A stretch of 52,626 nucleotides of DNA. It comes from an uncultured Alphaproteobacteria bacterium. Lineage in GTDB: Bacteria; Pseudomonadota; Alphaproteobacteria; Rhodobacterales; Rhodobacteraceae. The position numbers and the translations under genes are program-made. The notes under the pieces are model-generated. The model was not told the DNA's origin, ran no database searches, and worked only from the letters and a program-made list of their open reading frames with translations. Within the stretch, counting starts at the first letter, position 1. Each line of letters opens with the position of its first letter. Location: positions 1 to 52,626 of the forward strand of contig CACMAH010000011.1 of assembly GCA_902611605.1 (NCBI GenBank), read 5' to 3'. Of this stretch, positions 1 to 10,087 are shown piece after piece.

Positions 1-2164
1 ATTGCATTGACTGGTTTGCTTGTGAAAGCATGGAGGTCGCTGCTTGTTGTAGAATTCTACCTTTAGTTAGCTCAATAGATTCCGCTGCCATATCAGCGTC
101 TTGCATTCTACTCCTAGATATTTTTGTATTCACAACAATGTTTGAAAGATTATCTATAGTATGCTCCATTCTATTCATGGTTGCACCTAGATCGCCTCTT
201 TCTGCATCAACTCTTCTTAATGCACCATCCACTGCTGATAACAATCTCTGAGCACCCATCACTGTTTTAACATTGACATCTGAAATCTTTGTCAAAGAAG
301 CAGCAGGGGCGGCGTCTCTATGTAATACCTTAGAAGATGAGGATAGAGTTGTAGGTGTTGTAATTGTAAATACATTTGGTGATTGATAGATTATTTGCCC
401 ACTCACTCTTGCAGAACTATGTGTGTTGGGGTCTTCTGAAGTTCCTGTAAGAGTATCATCATGAAGTGCAACAGGTCCACCTTTTGCAACCAAATCACGA
501 TCGAGTGTTTGTACATTAAGAGTTTTTTCCACCTTTTCAAAAGTAAGTTTGTCAGCACCTGATGCAGTTCCAACAGTAACAGCAGTACCAGCAGCATTTT
601 TCAGAGTAAATACATCTTCTGATCCAGCAGTTCCACTAATACCTGCTATATAATATATTTGTCCAGGCTTTAGATCAGCTGTTGCAGCACCACCACCAAG
701 TTGTACCACCCCATCAGATAAAATACATCTTACAGCATCACCTACTGCTAATCCGTGAGGTTGTGGAGCAGTAAAGTTTCCGCTTGTTGCTGCATCAATT
801 GCTAGATTATTGGTAGCACCTGGTAAAATTGCTGAAGAAGATACAGTAGGCATATCAAAATTATCTATTAAGATATCATAGCCATCAGGTGATCTTAAAT
901 CCAATGTCTGCTTATCTGCTGATAATTTAGCTTGAATACCAGTATCGCCTGTAAATCCATTAATTTTATCTCTCAAATCGGATAGATCAGCCATTCCGGT
1001 CCCGTCAATGGTTCCAAAATTAACTGTAGAACTTACAACCTTTGGTGAAGAGTTCATACCTGTTAGATTGAAAGTAATGATTGTACTTGAATTTTCATTA
1101 TCATCAGGTGTTACTGTTAGTCTAACATTAGTCTCTGCATAAGCAGTGACACCAGTTATGCCACTCTGGGCAGTAATTGCCTCTGCAATATCCTTTGATG
1201 TTGCTCCAGATGCATAACTTATAGTAGTGTCTCCTACATAACCATAGACTTTAAGAGTTTCGTCTTTAGTTGTAAGAGAACTTAAAGCAGTTGTTGTGTT
1301 AGATGCTGTAGTAGAAGGAGAACCTGCAATATTTGCTAAGTGAAATTTAGCACCTAAACCGGTGAATTTTGTAGCTTCACCAAATGCTATAATATTGGAA
1401 TCAGTTGCATTATTATCTGGTGTATTTTCCACATTGGTCAAACCAAAAGTATTAGCAGTTACGGGGTTACATATTTTATACTGTCGTCCAGAGACTAAAC
1501 CTGCAATTGGAGTTGCACCAGAAGGTAATTCATACGTAATTATATCACCCTTCTCAAAACCATGCGTATCATCAGTTGTAACCACACCAGCTGTAGTAAC
1601 TGTGCCATTACCAGTTGCAGTTTTTTCTAATTGAGTAGATGAAGACCAAATACCTAGAGCTGTTGGTTTAATATTTTCTATTGAAAGAGTATGAGTATGT
1701 TGAGGACTTTCGTCATAACCTATTTCAAATTCTGTATCTTGAAATGTACCATTTAATAACTTAGAGGTATTAAACTGTGTGGCTTCAGATATACGAATTA
1801 ATTCTTTCTTAAGGGCTCCAACTTCTTCATTAAGAGCTACTCTATCAGCTCCACTATAAGTTCCGTTAGCAGCCTGAACACCCAATTCCCTCATTCTTTG
1901 AAGAATTTCTGAAACTTCGTTTAAAGCTCCCTCTGCAGTTTGGGCCATTGAGATCGCGTCACCTGCATTTCGAATTGCTACTTCCATACCATTTATTTGG
2001 GATGTCATTCTATTTACGATAGCAGCCCCTGCAGCATCATCTCCAGCTTTATTAAGCCTTTTACCAGACGCCAATCTTTCTGTGGCTTCTGTTGCTCTAC
2101 CTTCATTTCTTTGTAAGTGGTACAAAGATTTTAAAGCTGCACTATTCGTCAATATATTCGTCAT
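1..2164 (-). CDS. fliC: Flagellin, 3' end cut by window edge
   Basis: Main filament subunit, exported by the flagellar type III system and polymerised outside the cell. The conserved N-terminal D0/D1 helices are visible (MTNILTNSAALKSL, then LASGKRLNKAGDDAAG). The C-terminal D1/D0 helices are also visible (SRIQDADMAAESIELTKGR, then QQAATSMLSQANQS), with only about ten residues missing off the left edge. At least 721 codons are present, well above the 270-500 aa of common flagellins. The excess is a Thr/Ser/Gly/Asn-rich central region, roughly residues 180-600, that would form surface-exposed domains. I chose the ATG at 2164 because a good AAAGGTGATG ribosome site precedes it. The 112-bp gap to flgL holds a sigma-54 promoter, so this gene has its own transcript. 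The 5' leader contains a small GGTCA/TGACC hairpin (2196-2208). Confidence 0.95.
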   Translation of the reverse strand, partial: MTNILTNSAALKSLYHLQRNEGRATEATERLASGKRLNKAGDDAAGAAIVNRMTSQINGMEVAIRNAGDAISMAQTAEGALNEVSEILQRMRELGVQAANGTYSGADRVALNEEVGALKKELIRISEATQFNTSKLLNGTFQDTEFEIGYDESPQHTHTLSIENIKPTALGIWSSSTQLEKTATGNGTVTTAGVVTTDDTHGFEKGDIITYELPSGATPIAGLVSGRQYKICNPVTANTFGLTNVENTPDNNATDSNIIAFGEATKFTGLGAKFHLANIAGSPSTTASNTTTALSSLTTKDETLKVYGYVGDTTISYASGATSKDIAEAITAQSGITGVTAYAETNVRLTVTPDDNENSSTIITFNLTGMNSSPKVVSSTVNFGTIDGTGMADLSDLRDKINGFTGDTGIQAKLSADKQTLDLRSPDGYDILIDNFDMPTVSSSAILPGATNNLAIDAATSGNFTAPQPHGLAVGDAVRCILSDGVVQLGGGAATADLKPGQIYYIAGISGTAGSEDVFTLKNAAGTAVTVGTASGADKLTFEKVEKTLNVQTLDRDLVAKGGPVALHDDTLTGTSEDPNTHSSARVSGQIIYQSPNVFTITTPTTLSSSSKVLHRDAAPAASLTKISDVNVKTVMGAQRLLSAVDGALRRVDAERGDLGATMNRMEHTIDNLSNIVVNTKISRSRMQDADMAAESIELTKGRILQQAATSMLSQANQSMQ

Positions 2165-2229
2165 ATCATCACCTTTACATTCGCAAGGATATTATGGTCA
2201 AAATGACCGGTTTCTGTTAGGCATATACT

Positions 2230-2245
2230 TGCATTTTTCATGCCA
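2230..2245 (-). promoter_or_regulatory. Sigma-54 promoter of flagellin gene
   Basis: On the minus strand this reads TGGCATGAAAAATGCA. The -24 GG and -12 GC dinucleotides have exactly the family spacing (consensus TGGCAC-N5-TTGCA). Predicted transcription start is near 2219, giving a leader of about 55 nt. Flagellin is often sigma-28 dependent, so sigma-54 control here is notable, although it is known for some polar flagellins (Vibrio flaA, Caulobacter). Confidence 0.8.
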
Positions 2246-2276
2246 AAATTTCTATTTTCCCTTAAAAACATATCTT

Positions 2277-3554
2277 TTACCTTATAAAATCAAATAAAGT
2301 TTGCTGCCCAATCTTAGAAAAAGTAGCTTGAGAAGCCTGTTTACTTAAAGTTAACGCTTGTAGTCTTGTAATAAGCTCAGCTAAATCTGCATCTCCCAAG
2401 TCGCCTATTTTTTCAGTGACGAGAATTTGACGCTCTGCTAAAATATCTTTTTGCTGACTAAGCTTGTTCATATTAGCTCCAACTACGGCAAGCTGGTCAC
2501 CTAAATGTGTTGTGGCATTTTCTAAGAAATTCACAGATGATGAGATAAGTTGGTCAGTATCAGTTATATGTCTTGTAGCCCCAATTAGATTTCCCATACC
2601 ATCGTAACTATCAAATCTTACATATGAAGTTACGTCATCAGTACCAAAATCAGTTCCTTTGATTTTGATATCTTTCATAACAATTTCACCTGCAAAGTTC
2701 TCTTTGAGTGTAATAGCCCCTGTTTCTGTATTTTCTGTAGCTGTGATTCCTGTAAATTCAGTATTTTGATTAATTTCAGTAACTAAATTTGTAACTTTTC
2801 CTTCGGCTATAGATGATGTAATGGATACTCCACCCTTGCTTCCTACTAATGAAAAAGTCCATTCTTGAGGATCTGGTGGAAGAACTAAATTTAGTTCTGC
2901 ATGCCCAGTAGCTGAACCTTGTCTTTTAAATTGACTGGCGGTTTTAACGGCATTTCGTGCATTATCTATAATTTCAAAAACAGATTTCACACCTGATCCA
3001 GTTGGAACAGCCATAAAAGTTGTGCCTCCATCTATAGATGTTTTGACTTTCATACTTTCTGAGATTTGAACAGTATGCTGACCTCTATCACCTACATAAT
3101 TAACACTACCGTCTAATTCTTTTAAAAATGGTACAAGATTAGTTTTAAAGCCAGAGAAAACTGCTTGACCTTGTGCATCCCTATTATTAGCTATTTCCAC
3201 TACAACTTCTTTTAGAGCATCAATTTCTTTTAAAATTGCTGTTTCATTTACTGTTCCACTACCAGCTTGTATGGATAATTCTGTTATCCTTCTCAGTGTA
3301 TTAACTGCTTCTTGAATGCTAACATCTGCCAATGACAATCTTGCATCGGCGGCATCAGCATTTTCAGTATATCTTTGTAGAAGTTCTTTTTGTTCATTGG
3401 CTACTGAAAGACTTACAGCGTTAACTGGATCATCAGATGCAGATAAGATATTTTTCCCAGTAGAGACTTGTTCCTGAATTTTCTGAATTTCTGCATCAAG
3501 CTTTGCAAAATTGTTAATTGCTTGTTGATTAAATAATTTCTGACTAATTTGCAT
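2277..3554 (-). CDS. flgL: Flagellar hook-filament junction protein FlgL (HAP3)
   Basis: Second hook-filament junction protein, located between FlgK and the filament. The 425-aa product has the flagellin-like N-terminus typical of FlgL (MQISQKLFNQQAINNF, then VSTGKNILSASDDPVNAV). It also has the matching C-terminal helix (LQALTLSKQASQATFSKIGQ, ending TLFDFIR). The central part (about residues 140-340) is a beta-rich insert, giving a length somewhat above the 300-400 aa usual for the family. It lies 5 bp after flgK and is certainly co-transcribed with it. The paired flagellin-type ends leave little doubt, and the neighbour FlgK confirms FlgL rather than flagellin. Confidence 0.95.
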   Translation of the reverse strand: MQISQKLFNQQAINNFAKLDAEIQKIQEQVSTGKNILSASDDPVNAVSLSVANEQKELLQRYTENADAADARLSLADVSIQEAVNTLRRITELSIQAGSGTVNETAILKEIDALKEVVVEIANNRDAQGQAVFSGFKTNLVPFLKELDGSVNYVGDRGQHTVQISESMKVKTSIDGGTTFMAVPTGSGVKSVFEIIDNARNAVKTASQFKRQGSATGHAELNLVLPPDPQEWTFSLVGSKGGVSITSSIAEGKVTNLVTEINQNTEFTGITATENTETGAITLKENFAGEIVMKDIKIKGTDFGTDDVTSYVRFDSYDGMGNLIGATRHITDTDQLISSSVNFLENATTHLGDQLAVVGANMNKLSQQKDILAERQILVTEKIGDLGDADLAELITRLQALTLSKQASQATFSKIGQQTLFDFIR

Positions 3555-3559
3555 TTTTA

Positions 3560-6500
3560 TTAAACTGACTGTAGTAAAGTATCAAATAATTCTCTAGCAG
3601 TTTGCAAAATTCGTGCCGAAGCCTGGTAAGCTTGCTGCTGCTCAATTAAATTTGCAGCCTCAGTGTCTAAACTTACACCAGAAAATTGAGCTTCAGCTTC
3701 AGCGGTAGCATTTTTTTGAGCTTCCGCAGCATTTTTTGATAAATTTGCTGCATTTACATTTGACCCTACTTTTGAAACTATCTGTGCAAATATCTCCTGG
3801 AAAGTTCCGCTACCTGCTGCATATGCATCAGAGTTTTGTTTTGCGAGAATAGCATCCAAGTTTCTTGCATCTCCTGCAGAATTCATATTAGGAGATATAA
3901 AAAATTGATCATCTTTTGATGCTTTACCAGTTAATTGTAGTTTCTGTCCAATTGCTTCTGCAGCACGTGAACCATCTAATATTCTTGTGGCTATGGAATG
4001 ACCAGAAGCTGTATCGAAAATTTCTATTTGTGTACTTTGATCATCCACAATTTTAACAGTAAAATCTTCTTCAGGTGAAAATGAATTCTGTGGTATTAAA
4101 TCATAATTAGCAGCTAATTTTCTTGAACCTGTTCCCGTAAGAAGGACTATTAAATCTTCATTGGGAAGATTGGTCATTTTTATTCTATTTTCTGCAATAC
4201 TTGATCCTGTGGCAGTAACTTGAACTACCTTATCGGTTTTTGATGTAACAACAACATCATCTCCAGATAATTCTAATTTATAATCTAAAACCTTAAAACC
4301 AAGGTTTTCGGCATTAGTGCTTGTCGGTATAACCAGATCACCAGAATTGGAAGCTGTTCTTAGCAATATTTTATTGGATGAATTAGTTGAAGTTGCTGAT
4401 AATGTGTCTGAAAATACTGGAGTTAGTGAAGCATTAGATGTACTTAAAGAATAAGTAGTTCCATTAAACGAAATTGTAACATCTATAGCCACACCATTAA
4501 GAGAAGTTTCTAATGTCTTCGGATAATCACTTGTTGAATTTGATAGTGTTACGGATCCACCTGATAAAGTTCTTGTAGGAAAAGTAGTATTTGTTCTTAG
4601 TCCAAATCTTTTAGCTGCATCATCATTTCCTGCTACTTTATTAGTATTACTAATTTGGATTTGATCACCTGATATTGTTCCTTCTGATGCAGCAACTTGA
4701 AGTCTTCCATTCTGATCAAAAAAAGATGAAATCCTTCCTTCTTCACCACCGGTTACTGTTATTTCAGGGTTTTCTTTTGTGTCTGGGTTTTGATAAGAAA
4801 CAGTCAATCGATAAATTTTATCTTCATAACTAATAGAAACACTATCACCATTCTCAGGAAGGGTCATTGCAACTGGAGAAGTAATAGTACTTAGATTATT
4901 TGGTGGGACATTTCCTGATAAATTTGATATCGCAAAAATACCATCTGCGGAAATTTCTGTAAACTTTAACCCTGTAGTCGTTCCGTCACTTTCAACTGTA
5001 AAAAGTGCTTTACCTGTTTTATCGCTTATCTTTATTTTCCCAGTATCAATTAACTCAATTATTTCACCATTAGATCCTTGAAATTCTCCGCCTCCAGGAT
5101 TTGTTAGTAATCTATCTCTGGCCTGTGCAGCAGTTTCATTTCCATTCGCTGTGTAAGTAAAAGTACTCCCCTCAATTGTAAATTTTGCAGTTTGATCATT
5201 AGTAAAACTTCCAGACATTGAAAATTTTGCAGCACCTAGGATCCCTCCTATGGCTGATATACCTGAAAGTGATGCAACCGTTCCTTTGCTTCTAATATCT
5301 TTTAAAATTTCCTTTGCTACGTTTTCAGGAGTAGGTAGAGTGATATTTTTAGTATGAACTGTTGAACTAATAGAAGTTCCATTTCCAGTTGTTGGGAGTG
5401 ATAAGGTAAATGAACCGGCTGCAGCAACAGCATCAAGTCCATTAGGATCAGAACTATTCGTATCTACTCCATCTATTGAATTAAATGTGACAGTGCTTCT
5501 TTCACCAGTTGTACTTGATTTAATGGTTACTAAGCCGCCGAATCTTGAGTCAGAAGTACTATTTTTATTAACTCCAGCAATTTCTGCTGTAAATGCTGAG
5601 CTTGATCTAAGAAGTAGTTCCCCGCAATATCTTGCAGCGTCTAAATTGGTACCAGTTACCGAAGCAGTTACTGTAGTTGCAGCATTTGGTGGAACGTTAC
5701 CTGCCAATCCTGACAATGTAAATGTACCATCTGGATTAGTCTCTGTTACCCTTAACCCTGAGGCAGTTCCGTCAGACTCAATCTTAAAAAGCTGTTTTCC
5801 ATCCTTATCTGATATTTGCAGAACTCCTGCTGAAATCTCTTTAATAGTTTCACCGTTTGATCCCTGAAATTCTCCAGATCCTGGATTAGTAAGTAATCTA
5901 TCACGTGCTTGGGAGGCGGTTTCGCTTCCACCAGCTGTATAGGTGAAAGTACTGCCTTCAAGTGTGAATATTGCAGTTTGATTGTTTGTAAAACTTCCAG
6001 ACATTGCAAAAGTTGAAACACCAGCAGTGCCTCCATTTGTTCCGCCTAAAAGAACAGTGTTGCCTAAAGGTTTTGAAAACCTATCTGTTAACCTACTTGA
6101 GATTGTTTTACCTGATTTATTATCAAAATCAAAATTATAAAGTTTAATATCTTCCCCAGAATTACTTTCCAAAATAATTCGACCATTATTACTCGATACT
6201 GTTGCTGTAACACCAGTTTTTGGAATATACTGATTTATTTTTTCTGCTAAAGAAGTCAAACTTGTTGCAGAAACTACTGCCTCTATTTCAGCATATTCAT
6301 TACTTTTGGATCCAAGTTTAAATTTAACTGTCCCACCTGATCCTTCATGCCATAATTCTATTCGGGTACTAGCTGTTGCATTTATACCTGTTTGTGACAA
6401 ATTACTAGTAATTAGTTCAGATGCATATTTTGCAGAGGATCCAGCAGGTATTTTTAATGCTTTTGAATTAGGTAATTTTATATTCCAATCATTGGTAGGA

Positions 6501-8623
6501 CTAAATGGTAATAAAGTTGTTCCAGGTATAATTTGGGATGAAGAACCATCTCCTCCAACTGAAAGTGTATGGTCTGGATTAATACTATTCCTTTCTATCT
6601 GCATCCCCCGGTAACCAACTCCATCTAAAGAATTCAGATAGTCGCCTCTGTAAGTAGCTCCCTTATTGAAACCATTTTCTAGTGTTAAAAAATTAGCTAT
6701 TTCATCATTTAATAAAGGTGATCCAGCAAGGTGACGGCCTTCTTTTGTGAATATCTGTAATTCAGAAGCTGTAGTGCGTGATTTGATCGAAGCTCTAGTA
6801 TTTCCTATTGAACTTGAAAAAAGCTGCAAATTTTGATCACTATTAAAAGCTCCAGATGCTAATGAAATAGTTAAATTCCCACTTTTCCCACTAGCTTGCA
6901 TTCCTAGACTTTGCAGGGTTTGATTAGAACTATTTTTTATCGTACCACTATTAAGGCGTTTTGAAATCTCTTCAATATCCGACCATGAGCCAGACTCCCC
7001 TGGCATATTAGTGGCGTAAGAAATGTTAAAAGTGTGTGTTGCTCCTCCATCAATGCTTATTTTTAATGTAGAAGCATTTTTTAGTTCCTTTTCAGGAACA
7101 GAAAAAGAAAGCTGTGCTTGCTGGGTAAGACTCACAATTTCGGCGGCTGTACTATTAGCAGGGATGTAAGCAATGGCTCCATTTCTTATAAAGTTTGAAG
7201 CTCCAACAGAACTCATTGAATTTGATAATACTTTTTCAATATTCTCTAAAGTATTATTAGCGGGGGCAGCTTTTTCTGTTATTAATTCGACATTAGAATT
7301 ATTTTTTGTATCTGCAAATACTAAACTAGATGCAGCAGCTGCTATTTGGTCTCCTGTTTTCAATGTAAATTGTAGATTTTTTGCATATCCTTCTGAAGGT
7401 AATACAAAAAGTTGATCCCCATTCCTTGGAGACCCAGAAAAATTAATTCTCATACCAGGAAGATTGATATTGGTTGTTCCTGATCCTAAGTTATTTCCTA
7501 TCTCATCAAAGGCATTCCAAACTTCATTTTGAGAATTATATCTAATGGTTACGTTTTTGGGGATAACCTTTTGAATATCTATTATTTCTAATTCAGCAGA
7601 AAAAGTACCTAAATTAGCCATCCCTTGGCTCAATTCAAAACCTTTTGAAATAAAAAGGTCATTACCTTTCAATCCCTTTAAATCTAATCCTTCTTTATGT
7701 TGGGCATTCAATGTATTAGAAAAAACAAAAGCCATCTCATCTAAATCGGTCAAAGTTGAATGACTCATGCTATATGCATCACTTAGGCCTCTTAAACTTC
7801 CATTAACTACTTGTGAAGTAGGCGTATTTTTCCCTCCACTAAATATTGAAAAAGATAATGACCCAAGGCTTTCAGTTACTGACATCCGATTACTAACAGT
7901 ATTTGAAACTAAAATAGGTCCATTTTGGGACTTTCCCAATCTAACAGTTGCAGTTCCTCGTGTATCTAAATCAGTAGTAACTTCTATCAATTTACTTATT
8001 TCATTAATAACCACATCTCTGTTATCAAGTAATGAGTTGTTACTAGATCCACTTGCTGCTAGTAGTTTCTTATTTATATTTGATAATTCTGTACTTAAGG
8101 TATTTATTGCGGATATGTCGATATTTGATTGTTTGAAAATACCTGTTTTTACATCCTCAACAACTTGAGCAGTTGATTTGAATGTATTAGCCATCAAATC
8201 GCCCATTTCAATAGCAACAGTCCTTGGTGCTATATCTCCTGGAGATGCTGCTACCTCTTGCAATGAATTGAAAAATCTTCCCATAACTATACCCAAATTA
8301 GAGTCAGAGGGAAGCATCATATCTTCTAATTCCTTTAATTTGTTAAGAAATGAGCTTTCGGCTTCAAAATATGCATCTGCACTCCTATTTCTATCTACTA
8401 AGTAGGCATCAAAAGACCTTCTGATTGCTTCTATTCTCACACCCAATCCAGATTGATTGGCTATTCCAGTTATTCCTCCTTGACTTGCAGTGATTTCTTC
8501 TAGGCCAGCTTCACGCCTTTTATATCCGTCAGTATTTATATTAGCAATATTTTGACCAGTTACTGCCAAAGATTGACGGTAAGACTGTAAACCACTTTTA
8601 CCAATATCAAAAAGACTAGACAT
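3560..8623 (-). CDS. flgK: Giant hook-filament junction protein FlgK (HAP1)
   Basis: First hook-filament junction protein. The N-terminus is diagnostic (SLFDIGKSGLQSYRQSLAVT, then GQNIANINTDGYKRRE), as is the C-terminus (SGVSLDTEAANLIEQQQAYQ, then ASARILQTARELFDTLLQS). At 1,687 aa it is about three times the usual 450-650 aa. Residues of roughly 330-1,580 are a Ser/Thr/Asn/Gly-rich, beta-predicted insertion containing a duplicated 107-residue module (residues 874-980 and 1136-1242) and several flagellin-hook-IN-like stretches. The reading frame is open throughout with conserved ends, so this is a real expansion and not a fusion artefact. It overlaps flgJ by 8 bp. The insertion should project outward from the junction zone as extra domains; no adhesive function can be proven from sequence. 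Confidence 0.95.
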   Translation of the reverse strand: MSSLFDIGKSGLQSYRQSLAVTGQNIANINTDGYKRREAGLEEITASQGGITGIANQSGLGVRIEAIRRSFDAYLVDRNRSADAYFEAESSFLNKLKELEDMMLPSDSNLGIVMGRFFNSLQEVAASPGDIAPRTVAIEMGDLMANTFKSTAQVVEDVKTGIFKQSNIDISAINTLSTELSNINKKLLAASGSSNNSLLDNRDVVINEISKLIEVTTDLDTRGTATVRLGKSQNGPILVSNTVSNRMSVTESLGSLSFSIFSGGKNTPTSQVVNGSLRGLSDAYSMSHSTLTDLDEMAFVFSNTLNAQHKEGLDLKGLKGNDLFISKGFELSQGMANLGTFSAELEIIDIQKVIPKNVTIRYNSQNEVWNAFDEIGNNLGSGTTNINLPGMRINFSGSPRNGDQLFVLPSEGYAKNLQFTLKTGDQIAAAASSLVFADTKNNSNVELITEKAAPANNTLENIEKVLSNSMSSVGASNFIRNGAIAYIPANSTAAEIVSLTQQAQLSFSVPEKELKNASTLKISIDGGATHTFNISYATNMPGESGSWSDIEEISKRLNSGTIKNSSNQTLQSLGMQASGKSGNLTISLASGAFNSDQNLQLFSSSIGNTRASIKSRTTASELQIFTKEGRHLAGSPLLNDEIANFLTLENGFNKGATYRGDYLNSLDGVGYRGMQIERNSINPDHTLSVGGDGSSSQIIPGTTLLPFSPTNDWNIKLPNSKALKIPAGSSAKYASELITSNLSQTGINATASTRIELWHEGSGGTVKFKLGSKSNEYAEIEAVVSATSLTSLAEKINQYIPKTGVTATVSSNNGRIILESNSGEDIKLYNFDFDNKSGKTISSRLTDRFSKPLGNTVLLGGTNGGTAGVSTFAMSGSFTNNQTAIFTLEGSTFTYTAGGSETASQARDRLLTNPGSGEFQGSNGETIKEISAGVLQISDKDGKQLFKIESDGTASGLRVTETNPDGTFTLSGLAGNVPPNAATTVTASVTGTNLDAARYCGELLLRSSSAFTAEIAGVNKNSTSDSRFGGLVTIKSSTTGERSTVTFNSIDGVDTNSSDPNGLDAVAAAGSFTLSLPTTGNGTSISSTVHTKNITLPTPENVAKEILKDIRSKGTVASLSGISAIGGILGAAKFSMSGSFTNDQTAKFTIEGSTFTYTANGNETAAQARDRLLTNPGGGEFQGSNGEIIELIDTGKIKISDKTGKALFTVESDGTTTGLKFTEISADGIFAISNLSGNVPPNNLSTITSPVAMTLPENGDSVSISYEDKIYRLTVSYQNPDTKENPEITVTGGEEGRISSFFDQNGRLQVAASEGTISGDQIQISNTNKVAGNDDAAKRFGLRTNTTFPTRTLSGGSVTLSNSTSDYPKTLETSLNGVAIDVTISFNGTTYSLSTSNASLTPVFSDTLSATSTNSSNKILLRTASNSGDLVIPTSTNAENLGFKVLDYKLELSGDDVVVTSKTDKVVQVTATGSSIAENRIKMTNLPNEDLIVLLTGTGSRKLAANYDLIPQNSFSPEEDFTVKIVDDQSTQIEIFDTASGHSIATRILDGSRAAEAIGQKLQLTGKASKDDQFFISPNMNSAGDARNLDAILAKQNSDAYAAGSGTFQEIFAQIVSKVGSNVNAANLSKNAAEAQKNATAEAEAQFSGVSLDTEAANLIEQQQAYQASARILQTARELFDTLLQSV
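4898..5218 (-). repeat. FlgK internal module, copy 2
   Basis: This segment encodes residues 1136-1242 of FlgK, starting MSGSFTNDQTAKFTIEGSTF and ending SNLSGNVPPN. It is a same-length (321 nt), in-frame duplicate of the segment at 5684-6004. By eye about two thirds of residues are identical, with the core around QARDRLLTNPG nearly unchanged. The copies start 786 nt apart. Confidence 0.9.
5684..6004 (-). repeat. FlgK internal module, copy 1
   Basis: This segment encodes residues 874-980 of FlgK, starting MSGSFTNNQTAIFTLEGSTF and ending SGLAGNVPPN. It pairs with 4898-5218. The two modules differ mainly in charged surface positions (for example KEISAGVLQ against ELIDTGKIK). This fits an older duplication that has since diverged. 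Confidence 0.9.
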
Positions 8624-8933
8624 CTAATTTCTTATCTTTCGAATTTAAATGATTTTGAAATTGTAATTTGATAGCTTCTGCTATACCAAAGCTAGCATTT
8701 GAGGATAATTTCCTACTCCACTCTTGATCTAATAGTGATTGATAAGTTTCTTGTGAAGAACTATCAAAAATTCCATCTGCTAATTTACTTTTATGAGCTT
8801 GTTTTAGCATTTGTGAAACAAAAAGAGATTCAAATTCTTCAGCGACTTGTGATAGTTCTAGATCAGCCTGGTTTCTTTCATACAAAGAAAATGCACTTTG
8901 GTTTTGTAATTTTATATCTGATATATTTGACAA
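8616..8933 (-). CDS. flgJ: Rod-binding protein FlgJ, rod-cap domain only
   Basis: Rod cap/scaffold that helps rod subunits assemble in the periplasm. The 105-aa protein carries the Rod-binding domain (VAEEFESLFVSQMLKQAHKS, followed by a SSSQETYQSLLDQEWSRKLS segment and a GIAEAIKLQ end). It has no C-terminal muramidase domain, unlike enterobacterial or Vibrio FlgJ of about 300 aa. In such organisms a separate lytic transglycosylase normally opens the peptidoglycan; none is present in the window. It lies between flgI (9-bp gap) and flgK (8-bp overlap), the canonical position. Confidence 0.9.
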   Translation of the reverse strand: MSNISDIKLQNQSAFSLYERNQADLELSQVAEEFESLFVSQMLKQAHKSKLADGIFDSSSQETYQSLLDQEWSRKLSSNASFGIAEAIKLQFQNHLNSKDKKLDV

Positions 8934-8942
8934 TTTTATACC

Positions 8943-10070
8943 CTAAATGATGATTAATTCTGCACGCAATGACCCAGCTTCTCTTAGTGCTTCTAGTATT
9001 GCTACTAAATCAGATGCACTAGCACCGACCGCATTGATAGATTCAACAATTTCAGATAATTCTACACCAGGATCAAAGATAAAGGCTTTTGCAACCTCCT
9101 CATCAACTCCAATTTCAGTATCTGGTGTAACAGTTGCATCCCCTGGTGTTACAACAACTTGATCAGAATTCATGGCAAGATTATTATTTTGATTGACTGT
9201 TTGATCTTCATTTACCCTTACAGTCATAGATCCATGAGTCACAACAGCTGGTGTAACTCTTACATCACCACCAATAACTATTGTTCCTGTTCTTGCATTA
9301 ACGATTACTTTTGCTTTTGGTCTTGCAGGTTCAATTTCTATATTTTCTAGTAAACTTACAAATGCTACTTTTTGTGCAGGATCTTTAGGAGATCTTACTT
9401 TAATTGACGATGCATCTAGAGGTACTGACACATCGGGTCCAAAAATTTCATTAATAGCATTCGATACTTCTAATGAAGTGCTAAAATCACCTTGATGAAG
9501 ATTTAAGATGATATTATCAGATTTTAAAAAAGGAGTTTCCACTAACTTTTCTATTGTTGCACCCCTTGGAACTCTACCTACAGTCGGAATATTTACGACT
9601 ACTGATGAGCCGTCTTGTCCAGTAACCCCTAGACCTCCAACTACTAAATTACCTTGAGCTATTGCATAAGTTTCACCGTCTGCTCCAAGTAATGGGGTCA
9701 TTAAAAGAGTTCCTCCTCGTAATGAACTCGCTTTTCCTAAGGTAGATACTGTTATATCTAGTGTTTGTCCTGGCTTTGCAAATGCAGACATATCTGCAGT
9801 TACCATAACAGCAGCAGTATTCGCTCCATTTAATCCGGCGGTATCTGTAACTAAACCAAATCTTGAAACCATTGACTGCATTGATTGTAGGGTAAGACCA
9901 ATATTTCCGTCTCCGGTACCGTTTAGGCCAACTACTATTCCATATCCAACTAGTTGATTAGAACGAATGCCAGCAATAGATGTTAGATCCTTGAGCCTAT
10001 CGCTGTATCCAAGAGTAGAAATCAAACTCAAGTGAAGCGCAATTAAAATTAACTTAAACCATTTAATCAT
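8943..10070 (-). CDS. flgI: Flagellar P-ring protein FlgI
   Basis: Periplasmic P-ring subunit, the peptidoglycan-level bushing around the rod. The mature part begins [20 protein letters not shown] and continues GLNGTGD, then the MQSMVSRFG and [10 protein letters not shown] motifs, all standard for FlgI. The C-terminus is [21 protein letters not shown] place the start at the ATG at 10070. AAGGGG sits seven bases upstream, and the product then begins with a clean signal peptide ([20 protein letters not shown]). An upstream in-frame ATG at 10127 would add 19 residues overlapping flgH and bury the signal peptide. Length 375 aa is normal. Confidence 0.95.
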   Translation of the reverse strand: MIKWFKLILIALHLSLISTLGYSDRLKDLTSIAGIRSNQLVGYGIVVGLNGTGDGNIGLTLQSMQSMVSRFGLVTDTAGLNGANTAAVMVTADMSAFAKPGQTLDITVSTLGKASSLRGGTLLMTPLLGADGETYAIAQGNLVVGGLGVTGQDGSSVVVNIPTVGRVPRGATIEKLVETPFLKSDNIILNLHQGDFSTSLEVSNAINEIFGPDVSVPLDASSIKVRSPKDPAQKVAFVSLLENIEIEPARPKAKVIVNARTGTIVIGGDVRVTPAVVTHGSMTVRVNEDQTVNQNNNLAMNSDQVVVTPGDATVTPDTEIGVDEEVAKAFIFDPGVELSEIVESINAVGASASDLVAILEALREAGSLRAELIII

Positions 10071-10087
10071 TTTTATACCCCTTGAAA

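Noticed and set aside
2196-2208. GGTCA/TGACC hairpin in the flagellin leader as a riboswitch or terminator
   Set aside because: Only five base pairs with a 3-nt loop and no T-tract; mentioned under the gene but not called as a regulatory element.
5487-5867. Plus-strand open frames of 75-133 codons inside flgK, such as this one (also 6306-6614, 7767-8168)
   Set aside because: They are antisense to a frame with clear FlgK ends and module structure, have no ribosome sites or recognisable domains, and reflect the low stop density of the antisense strand.
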